Source: Myxococcales bacterium
GTDB lineage: Bacteria > Myxococcota > UBA796 > SXON01
Reading direction: 5' to 3'
Assembly (NCBI GenBank): GCA_009692585.1
Contig: SHYX01000024.1
Coordinates: forward strand, 1-64,000
Length of the DNA stretch: 64,000 bases
Shown here: piece after piece, positions 63,532-64,000 of the stretch
How the letters are laid out: every line of letters begins with the position of its first letter
Numbering within the stretch: the first letter of the stretch is position 1
Position numbers and translations under genes: made by a program
The notes under the pieces: model-generated
The model's database searches: none
What the model saw: only the letters and a program-made list of their open reading frames with translations
Told to the model about the DNA's origin: nothing

Positions 63532-64000
63532 ATGAAGGTCCTCCTCGCCCACGGCTACTTCCTCGCGGACGATCCGCACGAAGCGGAGCTCATGCGGCCT
63601 TTTCCGCCGTTGGGTCTGCAGTACCTCGTCGGGTACCTGCGTCGGGAGGGCGTCGAGACCGAGTGGTGGGATGCGACGTGGCAGCCGGGGGTTGCGGCGT
63701 TCGGGTCGGTCCTGGATTCGTTTCGGCCAACGTTGGTCGGGTTCTATGGGCACACCATCACGCGGGGCGTCACCGCCGGGATGGTGGCCGCGTGCAAGGG
63801 GAGGGGGCTCTCGGTGGTCGCGGGGGGGCCCGACCCCGTCCAGTACCTCGACGAGTACCTGGCGATGGGCGTCGACGTGGTGGTCATCGGCGAGGGAGAA
63901 GCCACCCTGGCCGAGTTGGTCGCCCACCTCCGCGAGCACGGTGGCGCCTGGGAGTTTGCGACGCTGGCGACGGTGCGGGGCATCGCGTTTCGTCGTGAGG
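63532..64000 (+). CDS. B12-binding radical SAM protein, 3' end cut off by the window
   Basis: At least 156 residues, open to the last base. KVLLAHGYFLADDPHEAELM, FPPLGLQYLVGYLRREGVET, LVGFYGHTITRGVTAGMVAA and VAGGPDPVQYLDEYLAMGVD with VVIGEGEATLAELV are the standard cobalamin-binding N-terminal domain of B12-dependent radical SAM enzymes. The cluster motif itself would lie beyond base 64000. ATG 63532 was chosen as the first Met. Divergent from the MopE lipoprotein gene (71-base gap). Substrate unknown. Confidence 0.85.
   Translation, partial: MKVLLAHGYFLADDPHEAELMRPFPPLGLQYLVGYLRREGVETEWWDATWQPGVAAFGSVLDSFRPTLVGFYGHTITRGVTAGMVAACKGRGLSVVAGGPDPVQYLDEYLAMGVDVVVIGEGEATLAELVAHLREHGGAWEFATLATVRGIAFRRE

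Overview
The window reads as ordinary chromosome from a high-G+C bacterium of the Myxococcota (the former deltaproteobacterial myxobacteria) or a close relative. The evidence is several lipoproteins with MopE-type Asp/Cys-rich repeats, a large surface protein with a MYXO-CTERM-like tail (GGCS, membrane segment, KRRRSR), many FG-GAP proteins, dense GTG/ATG starts with 4-base stop/start overlaps, and a eukaryote-like citrate synthase of the kind known from Geobacteraceae. The lineage is inferred. No IS element, prophage, CRISPR array or tRNA was found.

Layout. 1-160: 3' part of a 5S rRNA and its terminator. 216-3042: a von Willebrand A lipoprotein and an M61 peptidase. 3035-14605: the most striking block, a tightly overlapped run of FHA-GGDEF, two FhaA-like FHA proteins, a PP2C phosphatase, a SEDS (RodA/FtsW)-penicillin-binding-protein fusion, a membrane kinase-like protein, then a histidine kinase and an OmpR-type regulator. 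The order matches the actinobacterial fhaA-fhaB-pstP-rodA-pbpA-pknA/B cell-wall operon, with rodA and pbpA fused and a c-di-GMP-type domain added. 14614-20025: MopE/beta-helix lipoprotein, a frameshifted oxidoreductase remnant, small lipoproteins, a condensation-fold acyltransferase, YhhN and a glutaredoxin. 20126-27271: DUF2325 protein, acyl-CoA dehydrogenase, TsaC/Sua5, a PrxQ/Bcp peroxiredoxin, an OPT transporter and MoaA. 27289-29146: a flavinylation operon (FMN-binding protein, four-helix membrane protein, ApbE) with Fur-box-like palindromes. 29191-33820: an outer-membrane-type protein, then citrate synthase, sucC, sucD and ndk. 33869-42603: a mix including a signal-peptidase-like protein with Arg at the catalytic Lys position, a VCBS/FG-GAP lipoprotein, a LeuB-type dehydrogenase, a fatty acid desaturase and a WecG/TagA glycosyltransferase. 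43013-43230: a non-coding stretch with four strong hairpins. 43231-47120: B12-type radical SAM, HEAT protein, SurE, DedA, Apt. 47124-52276: porin-like protein, MacB/LolCDE-type ABC transporter and a LolA-like protein. 52327-53465: ECF sigma factor with a cupin anti-sigma factor. 53462-63460, all on the minus strand: a 1477-residue propeller/MopE surface protein, a pentaheme cytochrome, an arylsulfotransferase-like lipoprotein, a DUF4442 protein and a MopE lipoprotein. 63532 to the end: the start of another B12-binding radical SAM protein.

Together the genes describe an envelope-heavy organism: phospho-signalling tied to peptidoglycan synthesis, many calcium-binding-type surface lipoproteins, extracytoplasmic electron carriers (flavin and multiheme), and core TCA and nucleotide genes between them. 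The best candidate for an undescribed system is the 3035-11937 operon. The structured RNA candidate at 43017-43205 is the best unexplained non-coding signal.
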